Source of the DNA: Gerris lacustris
Taxonomy: Eukaryota; Arthropoda; Insecta; Hemiptera; Gerridae
DNA length: 64,000 bases
Direction: 5' to 3'
Assembly: GCA_951217055.1 (NCBI GenBank)
Contig: OX578278.1
Span: 37,159,688 to 37,223,687, forward strand
This document shows positions 22,334 through 32,321 of this stretch, piece after piece (positions within the stretch are counted from its first letter, which is position 1; the number at the start of each line of letters is the position of its first letter). Under the pieces are notes generated by a model. It was not told where the DNA came from. It did no database searches and saw only the letters and a list, made by a program, of their open reading frames with translations. Position numbers and translations under genes: made by a program.

Positions 22334-23282
22334 GATAAAAAATCAAGAAACTTCGACAAAAGAAAAAAATTAAATTAAAACGAAAAGAAAAGAAAAAATA
22401 CGCAATAAAGAAAAAATGAAAGATACGTAATGAGAAAAGAACGTAAAAAAAAAGAATAATAAAAAGAACGTAATAAAATACGTAATGAAAGAACTGATAA
22501 AAATTTCGAGAATATTTTAGGGCTATATAAAGGCGGGACCTTTACTACAAAAGTAAAACAAAAGGCAAATAAAAAAATATTAAGATTTAAACCCAAAGGA
22601 AATGATAAATTCCAAAAAAAATAAAAAAGGTAAACAAGACGCCGCAAAAACTAGAAGGTTATCTTGAGGTTAACTATCACAAATGTATTTAAGAAGCTCC
22701 AAATTGAAATGGAAAGGCAAACGGTAGAAACGACCTTTGCTCTCAAACAATAAAAAGAAGACAAAAAAGAACAATTATTCAAGGGATGCTAACTTTGAAC
22801 TTTGACCTACCCTGCACAAAGAACAAGAGAATAAAAACTACGCACTTTTATGCTTAGAAAAATTACGCAAATTATAAAAAAATACGAAAAAGACACTTTT
22901 TTTTGCGGAAAACCAAATAAAACTGCGGACAACTTATAATAATTGCGGGAGACCAAAAGAAAAGTAATAAAAAGATAGACAATTTGTGTAGTGAGAGACA
23001 CCAAGGGATGTGCCACGCAAGCGTGACACATAGGAGCTGTTCCAACACTAGACAATACGTCACAAAGATATTGGCTCGGCATTACGCCATGTCCTGCATC
23101 GTTTCGTCGCGTCCGACTCATCAGGGGCCTGCACGGACCTTTGCACTTAAGGATTATTATTATTATTGATATTTTAGTTTAATTGACTAATCTGTTTACA
23201 ATCTTAGAAAGTAATATTAGTAAGAAATAAGTGAGTTCCTGATTTGTTAGACTTATGAAAATATGAACAATTAATTACATAC
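22334..23282. other. Probable BEL/Pao 5' flank or LTR remnant
   Basis: This lies upstream of the gag start on the minus strand. It is very A-rich on the plus strand up to 22800 and then GC-richer (22970-23150). On the minus strand a 'TGTTGGAACAGCTCC' start near 23049 would suit an LTR, but I could not find a second LTR copy. The ORFs here are low-complexity readings. Confidence 0.3.
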
Positions 23283-23383
23283 CTTAAGTCGGTCATGCTT
23301 CTCAAGTATGCAGACTATTTTAATAAAATCTTCAGAATAACATTTAAACTGCTCAATTATCTTAATCTCTTCAGGAGGAATAA
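23283..23383 (-). CDS. Hydin: HYDIN-like gene, predicted exon 5
   Basis: Minus strand. A polypyrimidine tract of about 13 T plus CAG precedes 23383, and the donor CTTAAG|GTATGT follows 23283. At 101 bp it completes the codon left by exon 4 (G+TT) and ends in phase 0. It encodes 'IPPEEIKIIEQFKCYSEDF' then 'IVCILEKHDRLK'. A short helical segment ending in a 'WDR'-like motif occurs in HYDIN after its charged region, which supports the assignment. Both splice sites are strong. Confidence 0.6.
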
Positions 23384-23740
23384 CTGAAAAAAAAAAAAAT
23401 TGTAGTAGCACATTGATCTTGCATATTGGAATAATTGTTTTTGACATGCATATAGATTTACTAATGTTGTCAAACTTTCATGCAAAATCCCCCCGCTTGA
23501 CAATGCCTGCCCTCACACTGTGCATGTGACACAATAACTTTTTCAGAACTTTGGTTAGGAAAAATTCAACCATCTCCATACAATAGGGCCTTTTTCCTAG
23601 TGACTTCCATCTTTTTTTTACCTAAAATATTGCATTGTGGTAAGAGGTTTATCAAAAACAAGTTGGTACTTGGTTGATATCACAGGTTGTACCCTTTTAT
23701 GAAGAGGGAATACAAAGCTTGTGTCACTCTAAGACAAATC
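23384..23740. other. Intronic DNA, no feature
   Basis: Nothing is recognised except the GACAAATC target (23733-23740) used by the hAT-type element that follows. Confidence 0.5.
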
Positions 23741-25235
23741 CAGTGGCGGATCTAGATCTTGCGGGGCCCTGGGCGAGACAAAATGGCGGGGCCCCCTAGG
23801 ATAGAGCGGGGATTGCTGATAAAAAACAATAAAGTAACTTAATAATAAACCACTTATAACTTGATCCTATTTTACGGCTAATTCCCTTCACTTAGGGCCA
23901 GTCAAACATTTTTGCTCTCAAAATAATTCAAAACTTTTAAAATAAGTACAATTCTGCTCATGATTTTAATCTAACATATTATTTGAACATAAACCCCTCA
24001 AATTACTTATATAGTTTTCAACTAATCATCATTTTCTTTGCAAACGTAATCGAAAAGAAACATTTTTATTGTAATAATTAAGCTCCGTTATACTTGACTA
24101 TTTATTCTTCTTCATGATATTTTGGGTTTTATGGTTAAATTATCATTGTAAATAAAAAGTTAAGCTGTGTTATTTGTAATCAGTCCTGTAATTTGAAATC
24201 TATACTCGATCGCTTTAAATTTACTCCCAGAATTCATATTCTCAGCTTATAACTTTTCATTTTAGTGCCGAGTTTTTAGTTTAATTTTTAAAGACACATT
24301 TTGAGGGGGAGGCCAAAATTTTGTAAATATGACCTCTCAAAACAGCGTTTTTATGCATCTCTGAGGTGGAGTTTCTCTTTGACATCAATTGGTAAAACTG
24401 CACTAATTGGCCCAATTATTTCGTACAGTCCGATACCTATACTTAGTTTTTTTTAATATTCCTTTTTACAGGATTTGTCTTTCTTACATACCTCTGTACA
24501 TTGTCAAACGATTAAGGTTATGTAGTATATCGGTAAATTCAGTGTTTTATTTATTTGTTTTAAAAAAAAATACACAAAATGTCACGTTTTATAGGGTAAT
24601 GATAGAAGGTTATTGTTAGGTCAGGTCAAAAAGTACTAAACTCAACCTAAACTTACCATAACCTTCCATACTTTTCCCTAAAATTAAAAAAAAATTGAAT
24701 ATATCGAGATGCTACAACCGAAATCGTTTTTGTAATGTAAAAAGGAACAGTTTGAAAAAACCCGAATTAAATTGGACGTTTAGATATAGATGGGGCACAT
24801 AATGAAGATTTACCCCACAGAATAAATAACAAAATCGTCATAATTTTGAAAAGGGGGAGGGTGAGAAAACACTAGGACGTTAACACACTTAATTTTATAT
24901 GGAGCGGGGCCCCGCGGGCTATCTTAAACATAAAAAAAAATGATAATAATCTATATTTTATAACTTATTTATTTAACTTTTTTATAGCGAGGAGCCCCGC
25001 GAAAAGGTAGTTAGGTATTTGACTCTACCATGTAAACTAAATTCGACTGAATTTTATAATTTTAACATTTCATGTTTTGTACATGGCACGGGGCCCCGCG
25101 GACAGTCTTCACTATGAACTATAAATTTGCCTGTAAAGTATAAGTATTTTATTTTAATTTTCTATGGCGCGGGGCCCTCCAAGGCGCGGGGCCCTGGGCG
25201 GTCGCCCCCCTCGCCCCCCCCTGGATCCGCCCCTG
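23741..25235. mobile_element. hAT-type non-autonomous element with 8-bp TSD
   Basis: The left end CAGTGGCGGATCTAG and the right end (complement CAGGGGCGGATCCAG) are flanked by an exact 8-bp duplication GACAAATC (23733-23740, 25236-25243). CAG(G/T)G termini with 8-bp duplications define hAT elements. The 1495-bp interior has no transposase ORF. Several 'GCGGGGCCCCGCG'-like blocks near 24905, 25088 and 25168 look like internal subterminal repeats. It sits in the intron between exons 4 and 5. Confidence 0.85.
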
Positions 25236-25243
25236 GACAAATC

Positions 25244-26060
25244 CCTACAAAATACTGGGAGTTATGTTGAAAAATAGTTTAAGGTATAAAGATTTTTTTT
25301 ATAATATTTGATTGACCTCAGTCAAATGGAATTTACTTTATGGATGGACCTTGTATTAGACTGAAAATCTAATTACCAAATAATCTCATGGATTAACACA
25401 ATCAACTCCTGATACATAGACATGATTGACTGAGTGCATAATTTATCAACAAAAGTTATTATAATACATACACACATGTAACTAACATATTTACATTGTA
25501 AGATAATAAATAAAAATTAATATAACTAATTTATTTTATTTATAATTTAATTAATAAAAATAAATTAATAATAAAGAAAACTTTTTTTTTAAAAAAGTTC
25601 TGTTATTTGATTAAAATAAATAATTAATCAATTATATAATTTTTAAAGTTATGTTATAAAATTGTAATGTTTTGCTTTATTGAAAATTTATTTATATGGA
25701 TGTTTTTCCTAAATAATATAATTATTATGAGTGTAATAATGTTTTGTTTTATTGAATATTTATTTAATTAAGATATATGCATGTTTTTGCTAAATAATTT
25801 AATTATTATGAGTGTAATAATTAAATTAATAACTAGATAATTTAATATCTACTTATAATATGTGACCTCAAAAAGCCTTTTGTTTTTCAAACTAGCTTTT
25901 TGTTTAAATGTTAACTTGTAAAAAACGATGTACTATAAAACAATAAATGTAAAGTAGTGGCATTCTTATTATTTATTGCTTACAGAAGTTCACACTGATA
26001 AAATTACCTAACACTGTAATGGTAGATGATATAAAATAAATAATAATTTAAAGTGAGTAC
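25244..26060. other. Very AT-rich intronic DNA with an ~80-bp duplication
   Basis: About 25665-25737 and 25738-25820 are diverged tandem copies ('GTAATGTTTTG', 'AATTATTATGAGTGTAATAA'). The rest is AT-rich with no coding signal. Confidence 0.5.
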
Positions 26061-26307
26061 CTTCTTCTTCAGGTTCTGGCTCAGGTTCTGGTTTCTTTTT
26101 TTTTTTATTCTTCTTGTCCAGAGCTGTTTTGCTTTTCTTGTTATCTTCACCTGATTTGCGACTCTTAGGTTTTGCTGTTGATGATGAAGAGGGAATTGAA
26201 GTGAGGCGGGATTGTGAAGTTCCTCTAGTTAATTTTATCCTGCTAGCCCCTGTTCTTGGATGAAAAGTAGCTTCACTCATTTCAGCTTCTCTAGCAGCCA
26301 TCTCCTC
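26061..26307 (-). CDS. Hydin: HYDIN-like gene, predicted exon 4
   Basis: Minus strand. The acceptor TTTTCAAAG precedes 26307 and the donor GAAGAAG|GTACTC follows 26061. At 247 bp it starts in phase 0 and leaves one base for exon 5. The product begins 'EEMAAREAEMSEATFHPRTG', continues with a Ser/Arg-rich stretch, a Lys-rich run 'KKNKKKKK' and acidic 'PEPEPEPEEE'. It is a charged low-complexity linker, as expected next to the kinase-like region in HYDIN. The open frame extends upstream past the acceptor, but that part is intron-like. Confidence 0.55.
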
Positions 26308-26429
26308 CTTTGAAAAGTAACCACAATATTGATTTGAATAACAATTTTGGAAGCCATATAAAAAATATATGAAAAAGGTTAAGCAAATATTAAGCAATCC
26401 TAGGTAGAAATTCAAGTCCAGCTTGTAAT

Positions 26430-27275
26430 TTATTTATTTACATTTTATTTTTAATGTAAGTCCTCTACAGTGTTCCTATACACCAGTCCCTACACACCAC
26501 GAGAGAGGCACTTGAACAATACAGCATGGAAATACATTTTTATATAATAAATATATAGATGTAATATAGTTAACAAATATCTAACAATTTAACAATAAAT
26601 AACAAAAGTCAACCAATATACATATAATAATAATAATAATAATACATAATGGTGGCGACCGCCACCTTTTTGTGCCTAATTGACCCGCGAGCCTCTTTTT
26701 GTATTTTTATATTTAAATCATATTGTATTTTATTGTATCATGATTTTATGAAATATAAGCGGGATGTAGAAGGAGTGTCACCACGCCGGCTGGAATTTCC
26801 CTGGCCCAGGGTAGTTGGGTTCTCTGCCCAGCGTCCCCACTCTGGAGGCGCTCTGACATGACTCCTCTCCAGGAGTGTGGGGTGGCAGACCTCCCTCACC
26901 CCCTCGCCTTTCACACCTCTCACTCTTAACACTTTCCTTTTCTCTTAAACACCTCTCACACCTTTCCTTCCTACCTGCATTATACCGATAATCGCCCACT
27001 CGGTGTCCTGCTGTATCAGCTGCCCCACCGAGTGCTGACAGAGTCGTATGTTGGCTATTCCTTCCTATTTACTGTTCTACAGGTAGATCAATGCCCGCCT
27101 GGTGTCCAGCTGTATCAGCTGCCCCACTGGGTACCGACAGTCTCCCTGCGTATTAGTCCTCCCTTACAATCACACCTCCATACATTGCAACTCTCCTTTG
27201 AGTAATTTGTTTGTGAACACACAAAATAGTTCGGGCCCTTCTGACAGACCCAGCAAATTCCATCAGAGCCCGACA
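26430..27275. repeat. GC-richer repeat with two related hairpins
   Basis: This intronic block contrasts with its AT-rich surroundings. It starts near a (TAA)n at 26623-26643 followed by 'ATGGTGGCGACCGCCACC'. Two imperfect units (26990-27050 and 27091-27150) each form a hairpin with the loop core 'GCTGTATCAGCTGCCC': stems 26997-27005/27026-27034 and 27098-27104/27125-27131. It could be a retroelement leader or LTR, or a structured non-coding repeat. No ORF is convincing. Confidence 0.4.
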
Positions 27276-27643
27276 TAATAATTATTTGTTAATTTATATT
27301 TAACAATATAATTTATATTAACAATATAATTTACAATTAACAAATACAAAGTGACCAACATAACAAACAATGCATGGGCTAGATTCAAACTCAACTCTTA
27401 GATGTAGATGTAGTCTAAGAGGGCAAGGTTAACACCAAACTGTATAGCAAGAATGCAGGACTAAATAATCTATGGAAAGTTAAAAAATAAATATACCACT
27501 TTTGAAGTGGTTTTATAAGAAAATAAATACATAAAATAGAATTTTGATTTCCAATTAACAAATACATGCAATAAATTAACCCTGGCCCATGCAAATGGTG
27601 ATAAAAACACACATATCCCAACAATATATCAATAGTGACTTAC
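27276..27643. other. AT-rich intronic DNA
   Basis: Repeated 'AACAATATAATTTA' units occur at 27300-27345. Nothing else is recognised. Confidence 0.5.
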
Positions 27644-27813
27644 AGCTAATATCCGTTGCATGATGATTTCATTTCTAAGTTGAATGGCAGTATTGTGATA
27701 GAGATCGAGTGCCTCATAACAAGACTTCCTGCTCATCAATGCAACACTTTTGTCCATACTTCCCTGCTTCAGTTTGTTAACTAAATCTTCTGCACTCTTT
27801 AAAATCCTCATCT
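27644..27813 (-). CDS. Hydin: HYDIN-like gene, predicted exon 3
   Basis: Minus strand. The acceptor GTGTTTAG precedes 27813 and the donor TTAGCT|GTAAGT follows 27644. At 170 bp it completes the codon left by exon 2 (G+AG) and ends in phase 0. It encodes a helical, charged segment: 'MRILKSAEDLVNKLKQGSMD', 'SCYEALDLYHNTAIQLRNEI'. It directly follows the kinase-like exon, where HYDIN has a helical Lys/Glu-rich region. The donor matches the consensus almost perfectly. Confidence 0.6.
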
Positions 27814-28622
27814 CTAAACACATTGTCATACAATCTTAATGCTTACTCAACTAAAACCCTCACCTCTACAACACACTGTCATGGTCATGTAATCTTAATG
27901 CTTGCTCAACTAAAATTTTATTGGTTGCAGTTAAATTAATTGTTTCAAACTATATGTTAAGATTCCATTTGGGATAAGTGAATAAAAATAATAGTCATGT
28001 CGTTTTGAAGAAAGTAATGTTTACAGCGTCCCGCTTTGACAAAACATGTCAAATAATTACTCTAAAAATTTGTAAGTACACAAGTAATGTTAGCTAATGA
28101 TTTACTTTTACCATAAAAAAATGATGTATACATTACCTTATGCGAGTAGCGTGATGAGTGGCCAGAGAAAAGAGATAGAAAAAACACGTGGTACTAAGAA
28201 TAACAACAAAGTAAATCGAGAACGACTCACTCCATACAAGCATTGGACTAGTACTAACATGGCCACTCCACCTCCAAACCAATATCACATGGCAGAGTCA
28301 CTCTCACTCGAGGTTTTTTGTGAGAGAGAGGTTTTTTTTACTGTCCATGACGCACCATGAGCATCACACTGTTTCTCTAAAGAGACAATATGTGATGCAC
28401 ATGGTGTGTCCTGTCGTAGTCAAAGGGTTAAGACCACTTTTAAAATTAGTTAGAGTATACTAAAATTCATAATTACACTATGTTACACTAAGCCCATTGT
28501 GAACAATAGCATAAAAAATATACTTAACAAATGGAGGAGAGGATAGTTTTTGAGTTTGCATACCTCACATTATAAGTAAGTACAAGATTTCGAGGGTATA
28601 ATTGACAAAAAGAAAAATTTAC
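27814..28622. other. Intronic DNA with a possible piggyBac-type end
   Basis: 'CAAAGGGTTAA' at about 28417-28427 resembles the right end of a TTAA-targeting element like the one at 29036-30423, but its left end was not found. A hairpin lies at 28367-28385 ('TTTCTCTAAAGAGA'). The 87-codon ORF here has no family features. Confidence 0.4.
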
Positions 28623-28813
28623 CTTCACTTTTCTTTTGATTTTTCCTCAAGATGTTCATACTTTCATAAGAGTGGTTCACATTGACAAAATAAATGTTTT
28701 TAGTAGGTCCAGCAATGGAAAGAAGCATTTCTAGGCATTTAGCTGCATTCTTAATAAACAATCCAGTCAGGTTGTCAACAATGATTCCTTTATCAAATAT
28801 ATCTAACTTCATC
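28623..28813 (-). CDS. Hydin: HYDIN-like gene, predicted exon 2 (kinase-like segment)
   Basis: Minus strand. The acceptor TGGTTTGTAG precedes 28813 and the donor AGTGAAG|GTAAAT follows 28623. One base completes an Arg codon split across exons 1 and 2, and one base is left for exon 3. It encodes 'MKLDIFDKGIIVDNLTGLF', then 'AAKCLEMLLSIAGPTKNIYF'. This resembles the adenylate-kinase-like part of HYDIN, where a '(D)GLxTLFxxN' motif is followed by a hydrophobic strand 'IYxVNL'. It is the strongest basis for the gene name. HYDIN holds the C2b projection of the ciliary central pair; in insects that implies sperm or sensory cilia. Confidence 0.65.
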
Positions 28814-29648
28814 CTACAAACCATTTTTAGGTTAAAACCTTAAAATATCCATGTTAATAATACTTGTCACACACTCAATAAAAGATCTATATGTCTATAA
28901 AATAATCTGGATATAGATTTGTATACATTAAACTACAAATCTACCAGTTAATTTGGATTTATATGTTTGCACTTCAAGGGATTATCCAAGGGAAATTATC
29001 TGCTTTGTTAGTAAATTTTTCTGTAATTTTCTTAACCCTTCGACAGTCGCGCACAAAAATATGTCAATAGAATGGTCGCACAGCGTACGCCACCAACTTC
29101 TAATATGTGCCGCTATTATAATTAGCTATGCACGATGTTCTATTCAAATATATATTAAATATTACTCAACTTTATATGTTTGGAGAAAAAATTGAACTAA
29201 AAAAATCTATGTTAAATATTTTATAAAAAAGTCCAGTCATGCACCATGACTTAATGAGCGAATTTTCAAAGAAATCTGCGTTTTATTGGCTTATGATAAT
29301 ATAGGAAAATTTTGGTTTAGAATTTGCTCGGGTGAAAAAAAAAAATTGGTACACAGGGGTACGGGGTACAAAAGTCAAAATAGTATTTACCCTTCAAGAT
29401 GCATGTCGTTGGAAAGCTCTTTAAGAGTACAGTAATTGTTGTTATTTACACTTTTATCATATTATCACATAAAAGGGGGGTAAAATGGAAAAAACACGTT
29501 TTTTGACCCTATATGGTCAAAATTTGACCCCTAAATGGACTCCAAAAATTCTGGCCAACGAACTCATCCTTTCTTTTGATATTATTGACATTTTAAAATT
29601 TATTTGAAATTTTTAAGTGCATCCCAAGGGGAGATATCGTCTGGAGTG

Positions 29649-29863
29649 ACACATATATACATATATACATACATATATACATACATATATACATACATAT
29701 ATACATACATATATACATACATACATAAAAAAAAGTGTTAAATTTCAGGAATCGATTCAGAATGGTCTAAAACGGATTTCCATGGAAAAATTTTTCAAAA
29801 ATTCGCATTACAAAAATTTTGAAGCCATTGCAATAGCGTAATTTTCTTTGAAAATTCGCTAAA

Positions 29864-29939
<76 letters not shown>
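29649..29939. repeat. Microsatellites (ATACATAT)n and (TA)n
   Basis: 29650-29725 is an ATACATAT-type repeat. 29868-29939 is an almost uninterrupted (TA)n of about 70 bp. Both interrupt the dispersed repeat whose other copy at 768-1050 lacks them. Confidence 0.9.
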
Positions 29940-29943
<4 letters not shown>

Positions 29944-30008
29944 TTTTATATATATATAAATGAATAAATTCTTGACCGTAAATATAAACAGAAAACAAAC
30001 AAAACTCA

Positions 30009-30100
30009 GGTTTCGGTCACAAAAATCGTCTCTATGTTACAATCCCGATGTTTCGGTTTTTACTTAAAACCTTCTTCAGGGGCTGTAAAACATCTAAACA
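30009..30100 (-). repeat. Penelope-like / hammerhead-core-like motif
   Basis: On the minus strand CTGAAGA (30073-30079) is followed by a short helix GGTTTT/AAAACC and then GAAA (30051-30054), the order of the conserved hammerhead core CUGANGA-stem II-GAAA. Similar 'CTGAAGA...CGAAAC' sequences recur in Penelope-like retroelements, which are known to carry hammerhead motifs. No Penelope reverse transcriptase is nearby, and helices I and III were not established. Confidence 0.4.
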
Positions 30101-30731
30101 ACGACTGACAGGACTGAGCACTATAAGTGCTCAAAAAATATAAGTATAGATTAAAATTTAATTATTATAATTATAGAAAAAAGGGGGGTATAGGACAATT
30201 AGACGCGCGGCGTACTGGGTACGCCTGATAGCAGTTAACTCGTTAAACAGCTCAGATCACACAGACAAATTAATTGAATAGAGGATATGGTGGTATATTT
30301 CAGTAAAAAATACTCTAATAGAAGGTTAGGTGAAGCCTCGACTCGCTGTAACTCAGATTTAGTCCCTAATAACTGTGAAAAGTTGGATTGGCGTACTCAG
30401 TACGCCGTGCGACCATCGAAGGGTTAAGACACCTTTCTCTCAATTGTTCAAGCCCATGTTTTATAATAAGGACAGGGATAGTATTAAAACCACAAGAGAG
30501 AAAAAAGGGAATGATGCAAGTAGAGGACAAGCAGTAAAGAAACATAATTTGGGCAAACTACAGAAATTTGAACCTGTAAGAAAGTGGAAGAAGCATTGCA
30601 CTTCATATTTTAACATGTAGTTCTGCACTTCTAACTTCCTTATACACATTTAAATTCTTTTTTAATTTATTTTTAACAATTAGTCTAGGTATGACAAAAT
30701 TTACAATATTTAATGAAAGAAAAATAATGAC

Positions 30732-31014
30732 CTATGACAGATAAGTTCTTGAATTATTTCCATGCCGATGTCGAGGAAAGTATCACTCTTTAGATCTGAT
30801 TCCTCAAACAAATCTTTCTTTGATATTTTGCTTGATTCCTTAGTGGATTTGGAAGCAGTGCTCTTATCGGATTTGGCCACTTTATCCTTTTCTTTAGGGT
30901 TTTTAGATTTTTGTTTCATGGACACAGCCATGTTAGCAGCTAAAGCAGCAGCTTCCTCAGCTTTCTTCCGAGCCTCCTCCGCTGCATGGTCTATAATAGC
31001 TGTGATCTTCATCT
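30732..31014 (-). CDS. Hydin: HYDIN-like gene, predicted exon 1 of this window
   Basis: Minus strand. The donor CATAG|GTCATT follows 30732 and leaves AG, which with exon 2 makes an Arg codon. The product reads 'ITAIIDHAAEEARKKAEEAA', then a Lys/Ser-rich stretch, then 'SDTFLDIGMEIIQELICHR', leading into 'MKLDIFDKG' of exon 2. In HYDIN a Lys/Glu-rich tract and an 'LxxEIIxERI' helix precede the kinase-like motif, which fits. The 5' border is uncertain. An AG at 31015-31016 allows a start at 31014. Alternatively coding continues to 31060 in another frame ('PESDIIIDPQEE') and one base is extra. The gene continues beyond 31 kb, but I see no further upstream exon. Confidence 0.55.
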
Positions 31015-31060
31015 CTAAATCTTCTTGAGGGTCTATTATGATATCACTTTCAGGTTTACC

Positions 31061-31374
31061 TAAGAATAAAATAAATTAGTTACATTAGAAAAAAATATAA
31101 AACTTTAAATAAAAATTTTAAAAAAGTAAAAAAGTAAAAATACATTTTTATTATCCGAATTTTAATAATCTAAACCAAGCTATACAACACTAGTTTGGAT
31201 AATTGATGCTCTACTGTACTTAAAAAATTATACACACCTAAAACCAAACTAGATAAATCTGCTAATTAGTGTGGCACATAGCTTCCTCAAGTCCTATTTT
31301 GTATAGATTAATGATTTTTGCTTTTACAACCTATTATTGTTTAATTTATTCAATTTCCAACCCGTTACTTAAAC
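31061..31374. other. Intron-like DNA, no feature
   Basis: The stretch is AT-rich and non-coding. It is bounded on the right by dispersed repeat family D. Confidence 0.5.
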
Positions 31375-31764
31375 CTGTTAAAATTGTTTTTATTTTTTAC
31401 ATGAATTAAAGTATCAATTGAGCAAACGTTAAAGAGTGTAGATGGTTGAAATTAATCTAGGGCTGCCCCCAGGCTACTTTCAACAAACCATAAAAATTTC
31501 ATAAAAAACAGATGAGTACTTTTGAAGATATAGGTATAAATAAATGTATGTTTTTGCACATGTGGAAGAGAATCAAATGGGCGCAGAAGGTTCAAACTTA
31601 TATGGGACCAACAATGGGCTAATTTTGACCTACCATTGACATTTCATCAAAATAGAACAAGTAGTTTTTAAAATATATTGGTTCCCAAAAATTGAGCGAC
31701 AGACTGAAAGACAGACACGGAACCAAAAATATTCCCTGATGTCTGAAATTCAGAAAAAACTCGA
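31375..31764 (-). repeat. Dispersed repeat family D, copy 2
   Basis: It is an inverted, diverged copy of 10975-11370. Landmarks on the plus strand: 'TTTTTACATGAATTAAAGTA', 'CTTATATGGGACCAACAATG', 'CGACAGACTGAAAGACAGAC'. Confidence 0.7.
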
Positions 31765-32321
31765 TATAAACAGTTACTTTGATTAAACAAACAGCAAATT
31801 AGTTTTGTTAAGTGTAAACAAACTCGCTAATCGTGAGTAAAGGTGAAGAATTCTTCTTTTTTTACCGCCCTATGGCGGAAAAAAGAGGAATTATAAAAAC
31901 GCACATGCGCAATGAATACAAGTACGTAAATAATCACTTTCTACGCATATAAACAGAGATACAATGTTTATATTTCCTATCAATCATAGATAAAATATTT
32001 TGTAAAAATCAATGAGTGATTTAAATGATTATGACGAATATGAGGAGAATAATACGCCTCCTGAAATAATTAATTCGGCACAAAATAGAACTAATGAATT
32101 AATGTCATCTTTATCAAAAGAGAAATACGAACTTGCATACAGGAAGTTTATTTTTTTCTGTATTTATTATTTAAATCTAACAATCGTAGATAAAGTACAG
32201 TACGCAACTCATGCGAAAACGGCATATTGCTTGTTCATGTGGTTTTACTACCCTCGCTGTCGCTCGGGTGTAAATTCCACACTCGCATGCAAGATGTTAC
32301 TTTCTGCACTCGATGCGTAAT
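31765..32321 (+). mobile_element. Recombinase-ORF element, copy P (left part)
   Basis: It comprises a ~245-bp leader with a palindromic core (31845-31896), then an ORF at 32012, then the 'CGCTCGGGTGTAA...CGATGCGTAAT' tail. The same parts occur at 36.5-37.1 kb, but there the leader is reversed relative to the ORF. The copy is split by a LINE (32322-34147) inserted at ATGCGTAAT; its right remainder resumes at 34148. Confidence 0.6.
32012..32320 (+). pseudogene. Possible N-terminus of a tyrosine-recombinase-like protein
   Basis: 102 codons. The first ~50 residues ('NTPPEIINSAQNRTNELMSS', 'KEKYELAYRKF') resemble the N-terminal region of tyrosine-recombinase-domain proteins of Crypton-like insect elements, where an acidic start is followed by a 'KxxYExxYxxF' SAM-like helix. 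After residue 50 the frame becomes 'IFFCIYYLNL', without similarity, and is identical in type to the other copy. Only a first-exon-like piece is therefore present. No catalytic R...HxxR...Y is seen. The assignment is from family memory. Confidence 0.35.

Larger units (their letters stand above)
29036..30423. mobile_element. piggyBac-type element flanked by TTAA
   Basis: TTAA (29032-29035 and 30424-30427) flanks inverted ends CCCTTCGA...GTCGC and GCGAC...TCGAAGGG. Subterminal 'GGTCGCACAGCGTACGCC' is mirrored near 30393-30413. TTAA duplication is the hallmark of piggyBac. There is no transposase, so it is non-autonomous. The interior holds a GGGGTACGGGGTAC copy (29345-29490), the repeat shared with 768-1050 (to about 29865), a (TATA)n tract and a Penelope-like motif. 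Confidence 0.75.

Noticed and set aside
22375..22647. Phe/Leu-rich minus-strand ORF as a membrane protein
   Set aside because: Reading of A-rich DNA next to the BEL/Pao remnant; low complexity only.
29795..29998. ORF with (YI)n repeat
   Set aside because: Translation of the (TA)n microsatellite.
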